From Xanthomonas sp. AM6 (lineage in GTDB: Bacteria > Pseudomonadota > Gammaproteobacteria > Xanthomonadales > Xanthomonadaceae): 64,000 bases of DNA. Positions 33,588 through 43,694 of this stretch are shown in pieces (the first letter of the stretch is position 1; every line of letters begins with the position of its first letter). The stretch covers positions 3,684,501 to 3,748,500 of the forward strand of contig NZ_CP106869.1 of the NCBI RefSeq assembly GCF_025665335.1, in the 5' to 3' direction. The notes under the pieces are model-generated. The model was not told where the DNA came from, searched no databases, and worked only from the letters and a program-made list of their open reading frames with translations. The position numbers and the translations under genes are program-made.

Positions 33588-34169
33588 CTACTGCGGATCG
33601 TCGCCGAGCGTGTCCTGCAACCAGCGCGCAGCCAACGCCGGGCTCTTGGCCTTGCCGAGTGCGGCGGTCAGTTCCGGCAGCAGCGCCTCGAGCGCGGCGG
33701 CATCGCTGCAGCGCTCGATCTTCAGCTGCATGAAATAGCCCTTCAAGCCCAGGTACTGGCGCACCGCTTCGCTCATCGCGTCGTAGAGGCGCGAATAGCG
33801 CTGCGCCGCTTCGCGCGACACCGGTGCAGCGCTGGGATCGGCCAGTGCGTGGAGGGCACCGGCCACCGCCGCCGCCGATGCCGGTGGCGGCGCGTTCGAT
33901 GCGGACGCGGATGCAGATGGCGCGACAGGTGCAGTTACGGGCGGCAACGGCGCATCGCCGCCACGGCGGATCAGGCCCATCTGCTGCAACTGCGCCAATG
34001 CATCGGCGGGCGCATGCACGCCGGCGACGATCTGCTGCAGCGTGTCGTCGTCCTTTTGCCCGTCCACCACCAGCAGGATCGAGCGCAGTTGCGCCGGCAG
34101 GCGGCGCGCGCGATCCGCGATCTCCTGCCGTCCCGCCTCGGTCTTGGCATACCATCCGCTCTCGCTCAT
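33588..34169 (-). CDS. conserved hypothetical protein
   Basis: A 193-residue cytoplasmic protein, not assigned. The N-terminal 50 residues (YAKTEAGRQEIADRARRLP and LRSILLVVDGQKDDDTL) recall a short domain seen, from memory, at the N-terminus of several proteobacterial proteins of unknown role. A middle Ala/Pro/Ser-rich linker (about 75-105) leads to a helical C-terminal half. No signal peptide or membrane segment. It lies 73 bases downstream of prpE on the same strand. Confidence 0.7.
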   Translation of the reverse strand: MSESGWYAKTEAGRQEIADRARRLPAQLRSILLVVDGQKDDDTLQQIVAGVHAPADALAQLQQMGLIRRGGDAPLPPVTAPVAPSASASASNAPPPASAAAVAGALHALADPSAAPVSREAAQRYSRLYDAMSEAVRQYLGLKGYFMQLKIERCSDAAALEALLPELTAALGKAKSPALAARWLQDTLGDDPQ

Positions 34170-34242
34170 CCCCCGCCTCCCCTGGTTGCGCGTCAGCGAC
34201 AGCCGGCGCGGTTGCTGCGCGATGCAGGCGCGCAGCGCTGCC

Positions 34243-36114
34243 TCAATGCCCCAACACCCGGCGAATCTCGTCGAGCGCGCCCGGATCGTCCAGCGTCGAC
34301 AGGTCGCCCGGATCGCGCTGCTCGGCCAGCGCCTGCAGCGAGCGCCGCAGCAGCTTGCCCGAGCGCGTCTTCGGCAGCGCCTGCACCAGGTACACCTGTG
34401 CCGGCCGCGCCACCGCGCCGAGCCGCTCGACCACGCAGTGCCGCAACTGCTCGGCGATGTCGTCGCTTGCGGAGGCTGCCTGCTTGAGCGTGGCGAACAC
34501 CACCGGCACCTGCCCCTTCAGTTCGTCGTGCATGCCGATCACCGCGACCTCGGCCACGTCCGGATGCCCGGCGATGGCTTCTTCGATCTCGCGCGTGCCC
34601 AGGCGATGGCCGGCGACGTTGATCACGTCGTCGGTGCGGCCGAGGATGAAGGTGTAGCCGTCGTCGTCGCGGATCGCCCAGTCCAGCGAGCTGTACAGCA
34701 GTTCCTCGAAATGGCTGAAGTAGCTGCGCAGAAAGCGCGCGTCGTCGTTCCATACCGTGGTCATGCAGCCCGGCGGCAACGGCGGCTCGATCACCAGCAC
34801 GCCCTTGCGCCCGGCCGGCACCTCGGCGCCCTGCGGATCGACGATCTTCATCCTGTAGCCGAGGTTGGGAAAGCCCGGCGACCCCGGTTTGACCGGCCGC
34901 ATCTCCACGCCCGGCAGCAAGGTCAGCGCCGGCCAGCCGGTCTCGGTCTGCCAGTAGTTGTCGATGACCGGCTTGCCCAGCGCCTCGCCGATCCACAGCG
35001 CGGTCGGTTCGTCCAGCGGCTCGCCGGCCAGGAACAGGTACTGCAGCGCGCGCAGGTCGCGGTCGCGGATGTGGTGCAGCGGATGCTTCTTCAGCACGCG
35101 GATCGCGGTCGGCGAGGAGAACATCGTGCGCACCCGGTATTTCTCGCACAGCGCCCACCACACGCCCGGATCCGGATGCACCGGCAACCCTTCGTACAGC
35201 AGCGAAGTGCAGCCGGCGATCAGCGGGCCGTACACGTTGTACGAATGGCCGACCGCCCAGCCGACGTCGGAGGTGGAGAACATCGCCTGCCCGGGCGCGC
35301 AATCGAACACCGTGCGCATCGACAGCGCCAGCGCCACCGCGTAGCCGCCGACGTCGCGCTGCACGCCCTTGGGCTTGCCGGTGGTGCCGGAGGTGTACAG
35401 CAGGTAGCTGGGTTCGTTGGATTCCAGCCAGGCCACCGGCACCTGCGCGTCGCCGACCTGCGCACGCAGATCGGCGTAGTCGACGTCGCGCCCGGCGACG
35501 CGCGGCTGCGCCGGATCCAGCCCGCGCGAGACGATCAGCACCTTCGGCGGCGGCGCGCTGGCTTCCGCGCACGCGGCATCGACCAGCGGCTTGTAGGGAA
35601 TGATCTTGCCGCCGCGGCTGCCGGCATCGGCGGCGATCAGCAGCTTCGGCGCCGCGTCGTCGATGCGCAGCGCCAGGTTGTGCGCGGCGAAGCCGCCGAA
35701 CACGACCGAGTGCACCGCGCCGATGCGCGCGCAGGCCAGCATCGCGAACACCGCCTCGGCCATGTTCGGCATGTAGATGACCACGCGGTCGCCGCGCTGC
35801 ACGTCCAGGCGCAGCAGCACCGCGGCGAAGGCGACGACCTCGGCGTGCAACTGCGCATAGGTGAATTCGCGGGTCTGCCCGGTCTCGCTGGACACCGCCA
35901 CCAGCGCCAGTTGCGCGGCGCGCTCGGGCAGGTGCCGGTCGACCGCGTTGTGGCACAGGTTGGTCAGCCCGCCGCCGAACCAGCGCCGGAACGGCGGGCG
36001 GTCGTATTCCAGGATGGTCTGCGGCGGCCGCTGCCAGTGGATGGCCTTGGCCTGCTCCGCCCAGAACTCCTCCGGCTGCTCGATCGAGCGCCGGTACAGC
36101 GTCGCGTAGTCCAT
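34243..36114 (-). CDS. prpE: propionyl-CoA / acyl-CoA synthetase
   Basis: An AMP-forming acyl-CoA synthetase of 623 residues. The ATP/AMP motif YTSGTTGKPKGVQRD, the acid/CoA region DNYWQTETGWP and the C-terminal lysine motif RSGKLLRRSLQ (acetylation-regulated Lys) are all present. The N-terminal MDYATLYRRSIEQPEEFWAEQA and RWFGGGLTNLCHNAVDRHL fit PrpE rather than Acs. The start at 36114 was chosen for its GGGAGGG ribosome site and family-typical N-terminus; 36153 is an alternative. The propionate preference is inferred from similarity; no prpBC genes are nearby. Confidence 0.88.
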   Translation of the reverse strand: MDYATLYRRSIEQPEEFWAEQAKAIHWQRPPQTILEYDRPPFRRWFGGGLTNLCHNAVDRHLPERAAQLALVAVSSETGQTREFTYAQLHAEVVAFAAVLLRLDVQRGDRVVIYMPNMAEAVFAMLACARIGAVHSVVFGGFAAHNLALRIDDAAPKLLIAADAGSRGGKIIPYKPLVDAACAEASAPPPKVLIVSRGLDPAQPRVAGRDVDYADLRAQVGDAQVPVAWLESNEPSYLLYTSGTTGKPKGVQRDVGGYAVALALSMRTVFDCAPGQAMFSTSDVGWAVGHSYNVYGPLIAGCTSLLYEGLPVHPDPGVWWALCEKYRVRTMFSSPTAIRVLKKHPLHHIRDRDLRALQYLFLAGEPLDEPTALWIGEALGKPVIDNYWQTETGWPALTLLPGVEMRPVKPGSPGFPNLGYRMKIVDPQGAEVPAGRKGVLVIEPPLPPGCMTTVWNDDARFLRSYFSHFEELLYSSLDWAIRDDDGYTFILGRTDDVINVAGHRLGTREIEEAIAGHPDVAEVAVIGMHDELKGQVPVVFATLKQAASASDDIAEQLRHCVVERLGAVARPAQVYLVQALPKTRSGKLLRRSLQALAEQRDPGDLSTLDDPGALDEIRRVLGH

Positions 36115-36235
36115 GCAGCCCCTCCCAAGGCGTGATGCACCCGCACCGAGCATAGTCCCTGCGCCGCGCAGGCGTGCTTCGACCTTGGTCGAAGTGGCGC
36201 TGGCCGGGGTTGCCGGCCCGCGCCCCTGTCGCGCG

Positions 36236-38734
36236 CTACCGCTGCTGCGGGCTCGCCGCCGCCGCGGCCGGCGCGGCGTTCTTCACGTAGCGGTCGAACC
36301 ACTCCAGCATTTCCGCCACCACGTCCTCGTTGGACTCGCGCGCGCTGTACCAGTGCGGTTCGAACGGCAGCAGCACCAGCCGCGCGGTGCCGCCGTTGCC
36401 GCGGATCGCCTGGAACAGGCGCGGCGCCTGGGTGGTCTCGGTGCCGGGATTGGCGTCGTCCATGCCGTGCACGATCAGCAGCGGCTCGTTGATCTTGTCG
36501 GCATGGAAGAACGTCGAGGCCTGCGCGTAGACCTCCGGCGCGGCCCAGAACGAACGCCGCTCGTTCTGGAAGCCGAACGGGGTCAGGGTCTTGTTGTAGC
36601 TGCCGCTGGTGGCCACGCCGGCGCGGAACAGGTCGGTATGCGCCAGCAGGTTGGCCGCCATCAGCGCGCCGTGGCTGTGGCCGGTGACGCCGATCCGCTG
36701 GCGGTCGACCACGCCCAGCTCCACCGCCTTGTCCACCGCCGCGGTGGCGTTGTCCACCAGCTGCTGCAGGTAGGTGTCGTAGGCGGTCTTGGGATCGCCC
36801 ACGATCGGGAACGCGGTGTCGTCGATGATCGCGTAGCCGGCCAGCAGCAGCAGCTGGTAGGAACTCAGGCGGGTGAAGTCGCGCTCGTTGGCGCCGCTGA
36901 CCTGGCCGGCCTTGGACGGGTCGGCGTAGTCGAGCGGATACGCGTACAGGATCGCCGGCACCCGCGTGCCGTCCTTGTAGCCGGGCGGCGTGTACAGGGT
37001 GAACGACAGTTCCACCCCGTCCTTGCGCTTGTAGGTCACCAGCCGCTTCTTGATCTGCCGCACCAGCGGCGTCGGATCGGGGAAACGGGTGACCGGCGCG
37101 AGGCTGGACGCGTAGCCCGCCTCGCCCGCGGCCGCGCCGGGCTGCGCCTGGCCCAGCGTGCGCAGGTACACGTTCGGCGGGTCGACCGGCGACTGCCGCC
37201 AGGTCAGCAGCCGGGTCGTGTCGTCGCCGGCGAACCCGGCGAATACCTCGTCGACGCTGGCCTCGCTGCGGAACAGGCGTTCGCTCTTGCCGCTGGCCAG
37301 GTCGTAACGGTCGAGGAAGGCGCGGTCGCCGGCGGGCGTGGCGCCCTGCCCGCTCAGGAACAGCGCGCCGCGGTCCTCGTGCAGCACCGCTTCGCCGTTG
37401 GCCAGCACGCGCAGTTCCGGCGTGCCGGGATCGGCGTACAGGTCGTCGGTGGACAGGTCGAACAGCACCCGGGCCGTGCCGGGGCGGTCGGCGTCCAGCA
37501 ACGAGGTGCGGCGCCAGTGGCGGTTCTCGTCGTATTCGTCCAGCAGCGTCCGGCCGCCCTCGGCGAACCAGGACAGCCCGGCGTAGCGCTGGGTCACCCG
37601 CGCCAGTTCGCGCGGCTTGGCGGTGAACGGCGCCGCCAGGGTCAGCAGCTTGTCACGCGCCGGCACGTTGGCCTTCCAGTCGCCGCCGTCCAGCGCCTCG
37701 GCCCAGACCAGCGTGGCCGGCTGGTTGGCGCGCCAGGAATAGGCGCGCGGGCCGGTCGGCACGCCGTGCACCGGCACCCGGTCGGCGACCGGCAGGTCGG
37801 CGAGCACGCGCTCGCGGCCGCTGGCCAGGTCCAGCACCGCGACGTCGTGGGCGAACCGCGCGTAGGTGGTGATGTAGGAATACGGCCGCTTGAGCCGCTC
37901 CACGCGCACGTGGCGGCCGTCGGGCGCGCCATCGACCGCGCTGTAGACCGCCGGCGCGCCGACCTTGCCCTGCGTGCCGGTGGCGGCATCGACCTTGAGC
38001 AGCTGCGAGGTGGCGTAGTACGTGAACAGGGCCTCGTCCTCGGGGCTTGAGAGCGTGTCGCGCGCCTCGTAGGTGCTGCTTTCGCCCTTGCCCTGGACGG
38101 TCTCCTTGACCTCCGGCCCCGGCGGCACCGCCGCCTTGCGCGGCGCGGCGCCCAGGTCCTGCGGCACGGCCTTGAGCAGCAGCGTGTCGCTGCCGCCCAG
38201 CCACTGGATCTCGCCGCCCAGCACCGGGTTGAGCTGCACACCGTCGATCCGGCGCACGCTGCCGGTGGCGACATCGCCCAGCCACAGCTCGACGCGGTCG
38301 GCGGCGGTGTTGTTGAAGGCGAAGCGGCGCCCGTCCGGCGACCACACCGGCAGCGCCGGGCAGGCGCCGGCCGGCAGGGTCACCGCGGTCTGCTTGCCGC
38401 TGGCCACGTCGACCAGGGCGAAGCCGTCCAGGCAGGTACGGATGCCGTAGCCGTTGGACATGTCGTGGCGGCTGTGGCTGCGCGGCTCCACCCGCACCCC
38501 GGCCAGCTTCAGATATGGCTCGGCCACCCGCGCGATCGGCGGGTACTGGTTGCGTTGCACCAGCAACAGCGTCTTGCCGGTGGGGTCCAGCCGCGGCGAC
38601 GGATTGAGCGGCGCGCGCATCACCCCCAGCAACGGCTCCGGCGGCTGCCGGTAGCCGCCTTCGGCGGCCGTGGCGGCGAGCGGCGACAGGCTGGCGAGCG
38701 CCAGCATCCCGATCCATCGGTACGATTTGTCCAC
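36236..38734 (-). CDS. S9 family peptidase, S9D glutamyl-endopeptidase-like
   Basis: An 832-residue exported serine peptidase. The GTG at 38734 was preferred because AGGGGA lies 8 bases upstream and it opens directly into a signal peptide (WIGMLALASLSPLAATA). A long beta-propeller region (about 30-580) precedes the alpha/beta-hydrolase domain, with Ser687 (GHSHGALMA), Asp at 759/760 (HGMDDANPG) and His794 (FEPHWYSARES). The NPGTE and ESNED segments resemble chloroplast glutamyl endopeptidase (S9D) more than prolyl oligopeptidase. Cleavage after Glu is therefore a reasonable but unproven expectation. Confidence 0.88.
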   Translation of the reverse strand: MDKSYRWIGMLALASLSPLAATAAEGGYRQPPEPLLGVMRAPLNPSPRLDPTGKTLLLVQRNQYPPIARVAEPYLKLAGVRVEPRSHSRHDMSNGYGIRTCLDGFALVDVASGKQTAVTLPAGACPALPVWSPDGRRFAFNNTAADRVELWLGDVATGSVRRIDGVQLNPVLGGEIQWLGGSDTLLLKAVPQDLGAAPRKAAVPPGPEVKETVQGKGESSTYEARDTLSSPEDEALFTYYATSQLLKVDAATGTQGKVGAPAVYSAVDGAPDGRHVRVERLKRPYSYITTYARFAHDVAVLDLASGRERVLADLPVADRVPVHGVPTGPRAYSWRANQPATLVWAEALDGGDWKANVPARDKLLTLAAPFTAKPRELARVTQRYAGLSWFAEGGRTLLDEYDENRHWRRTSLLDADRPGTARVLFDLSTDDLYADPGTPELRVLANGEAVLHEDRGALFLSGQGATPAGDRAFLDRYDLASGKSERLFRSEASVDEVFAGFAGDDTTRLLTWRQSPVDPPNVYLRTLGQAQPGAAAGEAGYASSLAPVTRFPDPTPLVRQIKKRLVTYKRKDGVELSFTLYTPPGYKDGTRVPAILYAYPLDYADPSKAGQVSGANERDFTRLSSYQLLLLAGYAIIDDTAFPIVGDPKTAYDTYLQQLVDNATAAVDKAVELGVVDRQRIGVTGHSHGALMAANLLAHTDLFRAGVATSGSYNKTLTPFGFQNERRSFWAAPEVYAQASTFFHADKINEPLLIVHGMDDANPGTETTQAPRLFQAIRGNGGTARLVLLPFEPHWYSARESNEDVVAEMLEWFDRYVKNAAPAAAAASPQQR

Positions 38735-38780
38735 AGATGTTCCCCTGGCGAATGGCTGCAAAAACGTAGCACACCGCACC

Positions 38781-38812
38781 AGCCGCAGAAGCCGCAGAAG
38801 CCGCAGAAGCCG
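38781..38812. repeat. tandem 9-bp repeat AGCCGCAGA
   Basis: Three perfect copies of AGCCGCAGA plus five bases of a fourth. It lies 47 bases upstream of the S9 peptidase start, inside its presumed promoter region, and could vary in copy number by slippage. Confidence 0.85.
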
Positions 38813-39054
38813 ATCCTTCTTTTTCCGATTGGAACCCTGGCTTCCGGTCGGGGAGTCCAGCAGGGGCGGATGCGGGTACGGCGCGAAGCCCCTGCGCCCT
38901 GAATCCGCGAGACGCTTCGCGCCGGACCCTCACCCCAACCCCTCTCCCGGGGGCAGAGGGGCTAGAGCGCGCCGCGGCTGCCTTTCCTTCTCCCGTCGGA
39001 ACATGGTCCCCTTGTCGGGGAAGGTGGCCCGCAGGTTCGGATCCCCGAAACGCA

Positions 39055-39079
39055 GAACGCCGGGCAGAGCCCGGCGTTC
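39055..39079 (-). terminator. terminator hairpin of mdh
   Basis: A perfect 11-bp stem (39055-39065 with 39069-39079, GAACGCCGGGC, loop AGA) lies 23 bases past the mdh stop. No clean T-run follows on the minus strand. Confidence 0.7.
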
Positions 39080-39101
39080 GGTGAAGCGACCGCGAGAACG
39101 A

Positions 39102-40500
<1,399 letters not shown>

Positions 40501-40584
40501 CGAAATGGGCGCGCGGCAGTCAACCGGGAAATGTTAGCACGCAGGCCAGCGGCGACCGGCCTGCGCGGCCGGTCGCGGCGGCAC

Positions 40585-41079
40585 TCAGGCGCTGAGCAGG
40601 CGGTTCCACTCGGCGACGCGGTCGGCCTTGGCGGCCAGCACCGCATCGGCGTCGCCTTCGATGGTGATCTTGTTGATCGCATCGCCCTGAGCGACGCTGT
40701 CGACCACGTCCAGGCCCTCGATCACCTTGCCGAACACGGTGTGCTTGCCGTCCAGCCACGGGGTGGCGGTGTGGGTGATGAAGAACTGGCTGCCGTTGGT
40801 GCTGGGGCCGGCGTTGGCCATCGACAGCACGCCGCGCTCGTGGCGCACGCCGTTGTCGGTCTCGTCCTCGAAACGGTAGCCCGGGCCGCCGCGGCCGGAG
40901 CCTTCCGGGCAGCCGCCCTGGATCATGAAGTCGGCGATCACGCGGTGGAAGTTCAGCCCGTCGTAGAAGCCGCGCTTGGCCAGGTTCACGAAGTTGGCCA
41001 CGGTCAGCGGCGCCTTGTCGGGGTACAGCTCGATCTTGATCGGGCCGCGGGCGGTGTCGAAATGGGCGATCAGGGACAT
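40585..41079 (-). CDS. ppiB: peptidyl-prolyl cis-trans isomerase, cyclophilin type
   Basis: A cytoplasmic cyclophilin of 164 residues, catalysing proline isomerisation during folding. Active-site blocks: [13 protein letters not shown] (catalytic Arg), [20 protein letters not shown] and [16 protein letters not shown]. No signal peptide, so PpiB rather than PpiA. The start at 41079 gives the standard N-terminus [12 protein letters not shown]; an upstream in-frame ATG at 41106 is less likely. Divergent from typA. Confidence 0.95.
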   Translation of the reverse strand: MSLIAHFDTARGPIKIELYPDKAPLTVANFVNLAKRGFYDGLNFHRVIADFMIQGGCPEGSGRGGPGYRFEDETDNGVRHERGVLSMANAGPSTNGSQFFITHTATPWLDGKHTVFGKVIEGLDVVDSVAQGDAINKITIEGDADAVLAAKADRVAEWNRLLSA

Positions 41080-41225
41080 GGGATTCCTTGGAAACGGGGG
41101 CGTCATTTGGGGCGCATAGGATACACGGCGGCCTGTTTCGCCCGCTCCCGGCCCCGCGTACGGGACTGAACGGCCGCCGCCAGCGGCCGCGGAATCCTGA
41201 ACCGGCAGCCGCCCCGGGATACAGG

Positions 41226-41231
41226 TATAAT
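41226..41231 (+). promoter_or_regulatory. candidate -10 box of typA
   Basis: A perfect TATAAT lies 49 bases upstream of the typA start in otherwise GC-rich sequence. A convincing -35 hexamer is not visible at 16-18 bases. Confidence 0.5.
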
Positions 41232-41279
41232 AGGGGGCTTACTCTCCTTCCTTTCTGGCGCCGGTTGGCCCCCTTTCGC

Positions 41280-43109
41280 ATGTCCATCGAAAATCTTCGC
41301 AATATCGCCATCGTCGCCCACGTCGACCATGGCAAGACCACCCTCGTCGACTGCCTGCTGAAGCAGTCCGGCACCCTCTCCGAGCGCACGGTGCTGGCCG
41401 AGCGCGTGATGGACAGCAACGATCAGGAAAAGGAACGTGGCATCACGATCCTGGCCAAGAACACGGCCATCACCTGGCAGGGCAACCGCATCAACATCGT
41501 CGACACCCCCGGACACGCCGACTTCGGCGGCGAAGTGGAGCGCGTGCTGTCGATGGTGGACTCGGTGCTGATCCTGGTCGACGCGATGGACGGGCCGATG
41601 CCGCAGACCCGCTTCGTGACCCAGAAGGCCTTCGCGATGGGCTTCAAGCCGATCGTGGTGGTCAACAAGATCGACCGCCCCGGCGCGCGTCCTGACTGGG
41701 TGATCGACCAGGTGTTCGACCTGTTCGACAAGCTCGGCGCGACCAACGAGCAGCTCGACTTCCCGATCGTCTACGCCTCGGCGCTGCACGGCTACGCGAG
41801 CCTGGACGACAGCGCCCGGGAAGGCGACATGACCCCGCTGTACGAAGCGATCATGAAGCACGTGGCGCCGCCGCAGGTGGACCCGGACGGTCCGTTCCAG
41901 ATGCGCATCAGCCAGCTGGACTACAACAACTTCGTCGGCCTGATCGGCATCGGCCGCATCCAGCGCGGCAAGATCCGCAAGAACATGCCGGTCAGCATCG
42001 TCGACCGCGAAGGCAAGAAGCGCCAGGGCAAGGTGCTGCAGGTGCTGGGCTTCATGGGCCTGGAGCGCGTGGAAGTCGAAGAGGCCGAGGCCGGCGACAT
42101 CATCGCCATCTCCGGCGTCGCCGAGCTGAGCATCTCCGACACCGTCTGCGCGCTGGACGCCCCGGAAGCGCTGCCGGCGCTGACCGTGGACGAGCCGACC
42201 ATCTCGATGACCTTCCAGGTCAACAACTCGCCGTTCGCCGGCCACAAGGAACACAGCGGCGGAAAGTTCATCACCAGCCGCCAGATCCGCGAGCGCCTGG
42301 AGCGCGAGACGTTGCACAACGTCGCGCTGAAGGTCGAGGAAGGCTCGGACCCGGACAAGTTCCTGGTCTCCGGCCGCGGCGAGCTGCACCTGTCGGTGCT
42401 GATCGAGAACATGCGCCGCGAAGGCTTCGAGCTGGCGGTGTCGCGCCCGGAAGTGATCATCAAGGAGATCGACGGGCAGCTGATGGAGCCGGTCGAGCAG
42501 CTGGTGGTGGACATCGAGGAACAGCACCAGGGCGGCGTGATGGAGAAGCTGGGCGTGCGCAAGGGCCAGCTGAAGAACATGGAGCCGGACGGCAAGGGCC
42601 GAGTGCGCCTGGACTACCTGATCCCGGCGCGTGGCCTGATCGGCTTCCAGAACGAGTTCCGCACCCTGACCCAGGGCTCGGGCCTGCTGTTCCACGTGTT
42701 CGACCACTACGGTCCGCGCGAGCAGGGCGCCATCGCCAAGCGCCAGAACGGCGTGATGATCGCCAACGCGCCGGGCGCCACCCCCGCCTACGCGCTGGGG
42801 CCGCTGGAAGAGCGCGGCCGCCTGTTCGCCGCCGAAGGCGACAACGTGTACGAAGGCCAGCTGATCGGCATCCACTCCAAGGACAACGATCTGACCGTCA
42901 ACGCGATCAAGACCAAGCCGCTGACCAACATGCGCGCCTCGGGCAAGGACGATGCGATCAAGCTGACCCCGGCGATCAAGTACACGCTGGAGCAGGCGCT
43001 GGACTTCATCGAGGACGACGAGCTGGTCGAAGTCACCCCGAAGGAAATCCGCCTGCGCAAGAAGTTCCTGACCGAAAGCGATCGCAAGCGCGCCGGTCGC
43101 GGCGGCTGA
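41280..43109 (+). CDS. typA: translational GTPase TypA/BipA
   Basis: A ribosome-associated GTPase of 609 residues, needed for 50S assembly and stress adaptation. G1 [10 protein letters not shown] (residues 13-22), switch/G2 region EKERGITI, G3 [11 protein letters not shown] and G4 NKID are all present, followed by EF-G-like domains and the BipA-specific C-terminal domain. Length and start [11 protein letters not shown] match the family. A perfect TATAAT lies upstream. DUF2127 follows 13 bases later on the same strand. Confidence 0.97.
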   Translation: MSIENLRNIAIVAHVDHGKTTLVDCLLKQSGTLSERTVLAERVMDSNDQEKERGITILAKNTAITWQGNRINIVDTPGHADFGGEVERVLSMVDSVLILVDAMDGPMPQTRFVTQKAFAMGFKPIVVVNKIDRPGARPDWVIDQVFDLFDKLGATNEQLDFPIVYASALHGYASLDDSAREGDMTPLYEAIMKHVAPPQVDPDGPFQMRISQLDYNNFVGLIGIGRIQRGKIRKNMPVSIVDREGKKRQGKVLQVLGFMGLERVEVEEAEAGDIIAISGVAELSISDTVCALDAPEALPALTVDEPTISMTFQVNNSPFAGHKEHSGGKFITSRQIRERLERETLHNVALKVEEGSDPDKFLVSGRGELHLSVLIENMRREGFELAVSRPEVIIKEIDGQLMEPVEQLVVDIEEQHQGGVMEKLGVRKGQLKNMEPDGKGRVRLDYLIPARGLIGFQNEFRTLTQGSGLLFHVFDHYGPREQGAIAKRQNGVMIANAPGATPAYALGPLEERGRLFAAEGDNVYEGQLIGIHSKDNDLTVNAIKTKPLTNMRASGKDDAIKLTPAIKYTLEQALDFIEDDELVEVTPKEIRLRKKFLTESDRKRAGRGG

Positions 43110-43122
43110 TCGCAGCCCTCCC

Positions 43123-43605
43123 GTGGCCCGCAAGAAGGCGTACAACCCGGATCCGCATGCGCATCCGGGCCTGCACCTGATCGCACTGCTGGAGGCCGGC
43201 AAGGGCCTGCTGGCGGTGCTGGCGGCCACGGGGCTGGAACTGATGGGCCCGCTGCCGCTGCGCGCGGCGGTGGGCCGGCTGATCGTCCGCTTCAGCCTGG
43301 ACCCGGAGCACGGCGCGCTGCCGTCGCTGCTCACCATGATCAATCCCGGCGCGGTGCACCTGGCCGCCGCCGGCATGCTCGCCTACGGCGTGCTGCATAT
43401 CGTCGAAGCCTGGGGCCTGTGGCGCGCCAAGGCCTGGGCGTCCATGCTGGGCTGCGTCTCGGCGGCCATCTACCTGCCGTTCGACATCTACGCGATCGTG
43501 CGCCATCCCGGCTGGGCCGCGTGGGCGGTGCTGGCGATCAACCTCGCCGTGGTTGGCATCCTGGCCCGCGACCTGATCCGGCGCCGGCGCCGTCCTGCCG
43601 CCTGA
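43123..43605 (+). CDS. DUF2127 membrane protein
   Basis: A 160-residue predicted inner-membrane protein with about four membrane segments, of the DUF2127 family. Characteristic segments: GLHLIALLEAGKGLLAVLAA, VHLAAAGMLAYGVLHIVEAWGLWR and LPFDIYAIVRHP. GTG start at 43123 with no strong ribosome site; translation may depend on typA 13 bases upstream. Function unknown. Confidence 0.82.
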   Translation: MARKKAYNPDPHAHPGLHLIALLEAGKGLLAVLAATGLELMGPLPLRAAVGRLIVRFSLDPEHGALPSLLTMINPGAVHLAAAGMLAYGVLHIVEAWGLWRAKAWASMLGCVSAAIYLPFDIYAIVRHPGWAAWAVLAINLAVVGILARDLIRRRRRPAA

Positions 43606-43694
43606 GCATCGCGCAGGCCGTGCATCCGCAGCGGTTTGCCAATCCCCGTAGCGCTGCGTAGCCTCCTGGAGAACATCTCTCCGGGACCGTGCCG

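Larger units (their letters stand above)
38735..39101. other. intergenic region with tandem and dispersed repeats
   Basis: Holds a 9-bp tandem repeat (38781-38812), the phrase CCCTCACCCCAACCCCTCTC (from about 38928), which is common in GC-rich proteobacterial intergenes, and the mdh terminator. No gene is seen. Confidence 0.5.

Noticed and set aside
38928-38962. CCCTCACCCC... phrase as a specific regulatory site
   Set aside because: It is a widespread low-information intergenic phrase in GC-rich genomes; kept only as part of the gap description.
41103-43376. 757-codon frame antisense to typA
   Set aside because: His/Val/Asp-rich mirror of TypA; no family resemblance.
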